Below are positions 63,647 through 64,000 of a stretch of DNA of 64,000 nucleotides, one piece after another. A program made the position numbers and the translations under genes. Origin of the DNA: Mycolicibacterium vulneris (GTDB lineage Bacteria; Actinomycetota; Actinomycetes; Mycobacteriales; Mycobacteriaceae); the NCBI RefSeq assembly GCF_002104765.1, contig NZ_NCXM01000014.1, positions 1 to 64,000 on the forward strand. Direction: 5' to 3'. Position 1 is the first letter of the stretch. The number at the start of each line of letters is the position of its first letter. Under the pieces are notes generated by a model, which saw nothing but the letters and a program-made list of their open reading frames with translations, made no database searches and had not been told where the DNA came from.

Positions 63647-64000
63647 TCAAAGCGAGTGGATTTGCTGCACCGGCAGCCGCGGCCCGCGGCGGGGCTCGTA
63701 AGCCAGTCCGCTGGCTTCGAGTAGCCGGACCACGCGTTGGCGGTGGGGCCGCATCGGCTCGAGCAGTTCGAGCATGCCCGCGTCGTCGACGGGCCGGCCC
63801 AGCAACGTCCAGCCGATCATTTTGGGAATGTGGTAGTCGCCCACCGACACGGCGTCCGCGTCGCCGAAGGCGCGTTGTGCGGTCTCGGCGGCGGTCCACT
63901 CCCCCACCCCAGGCAGCGACATCAATGCCTCACGTGCCTGCACCGCCGGCCTCGACACCAGCCGTTCCAGCGACGGGGCCCGCCGCGCACAGGTCACCAC
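63647..64000 (-). CDS. HhH-GPD DNA glycosylase, AlkA-like (Rv0142 homologue), partial
   Basis: 117 residues of the C-terminal part; the gene runs off the window end, so the start is not seen. Helix-hairpin-helix LMSLPGVGEWTAAETAQRAFGDADAVSVGDYHIPK (about the first third) includes the catalytic Asp region of the HhH-GPD superfamily. Related to 3-methyladenine glycosylase II and excises alkylated bases. Its 3' end is 8 bp from the dps promoter. Confidence 0.82.
   Translation of the reverse strand: MVTCARRAPSLERLVSRPAVQAREALMSLPGVGEWTAAETAQRAFGDADAVSVGDYHIPKMIGWTLLGRPVDDAGMLELLEPMRPHRQRVVRLLEASGLAYEPRRGPRLPVQQIHSL

Overview
The window is high-GC actinobacterial DNA with densely packed genes, GTG/TTG starts, 4-bp start/stop overlaps and TANNNT-type promoters. 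It is almost certainly chromosomal DNA of a slow-growing Mycobacterium, possibly from or near the M. avium complex; I cannot fix the species. From memory, the backbone is collinear with M. tuberculosis H37Rv Rv0181c down to Rv0142, read backwards.

Layout. 79-6354: a DapB-fold oxidoreductase with a divergent IclR regulator, a pirin, a YhgE/Pip-like membrane protein, a secreted phosphodiester glycosidase and a DUF1275 membrane protein. 6392-22171: the complete mce1 locus. mce1R is divergent from fadD5, yrbE1A, yrbE1B, mce1A-D, lprK, mce1F and four mce-associated genes, which together make a lipid-import machine. 22252-24391: an SRPBCC protein, a thioesterase and adhE1.

24388-40089 is the accessory highlight: about 15.7 kb between the adhE1 (Rv0162c) and Rv0161 homologues, which are neighbours in M. 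tuberculosis. It encodes a P450, a Baeyer-Villiger monooxygenase, two dehydrogenases, an HpcH/HpaI aldolase, a SnoaL-like protein, an esterase, a CoA-transferase, an acyl-CoA dehydrogenase, an F420-type LLM oxidoreductase, two double-hotdog thioesterases, an SMP-30 lactonase and a TetR regulator. Four copies of one 28-bp element, TGACAC(T/C)T-N9-TT(T/C)GTAAAG within a CNTNACA/TGTNANG dyad, lie in front of three of its operons and of the tetR gene itself. I read this as a TetR-controlled regulon for breakdown of a cyclic or lipidic substrate: hydroxylation, ketone, Baeyer-Villiger lactone, ring opening, CoA activation, then beta-oxidation or retro-aldol steps.

40086-50681: the Rv0161-like FAD oxidase; a Tag-type glycosylase with an aldo/keto reductase; an SDR with a second DapB-fold protein; a hydrolase, a TetR, a 41-aa protein, the proton-translocating transhydrogenase pntAa-pntAb-pntB and a DUF1348 protein. 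PE3/PE4 are absent here.

50785-64000: fadE2-ptpB, an SDR, an aldehyde dehydrogenase, an LCP protein, two tandem SAM methyltransferases, a pirin-tetR pair, a ClC protein with CBS and TrkA-C modules, dps behind a SigF-like promoter, and a DNA glycosylase cut by the window end.

I saw no tRNA, rRNA, CRISPR array, insertion sequence or phage gene. Intergenic stretches over 300 bp are 19394-19710, which holds two hairpins, and 60665-60989, which holds a small dyad and short direct repeats.
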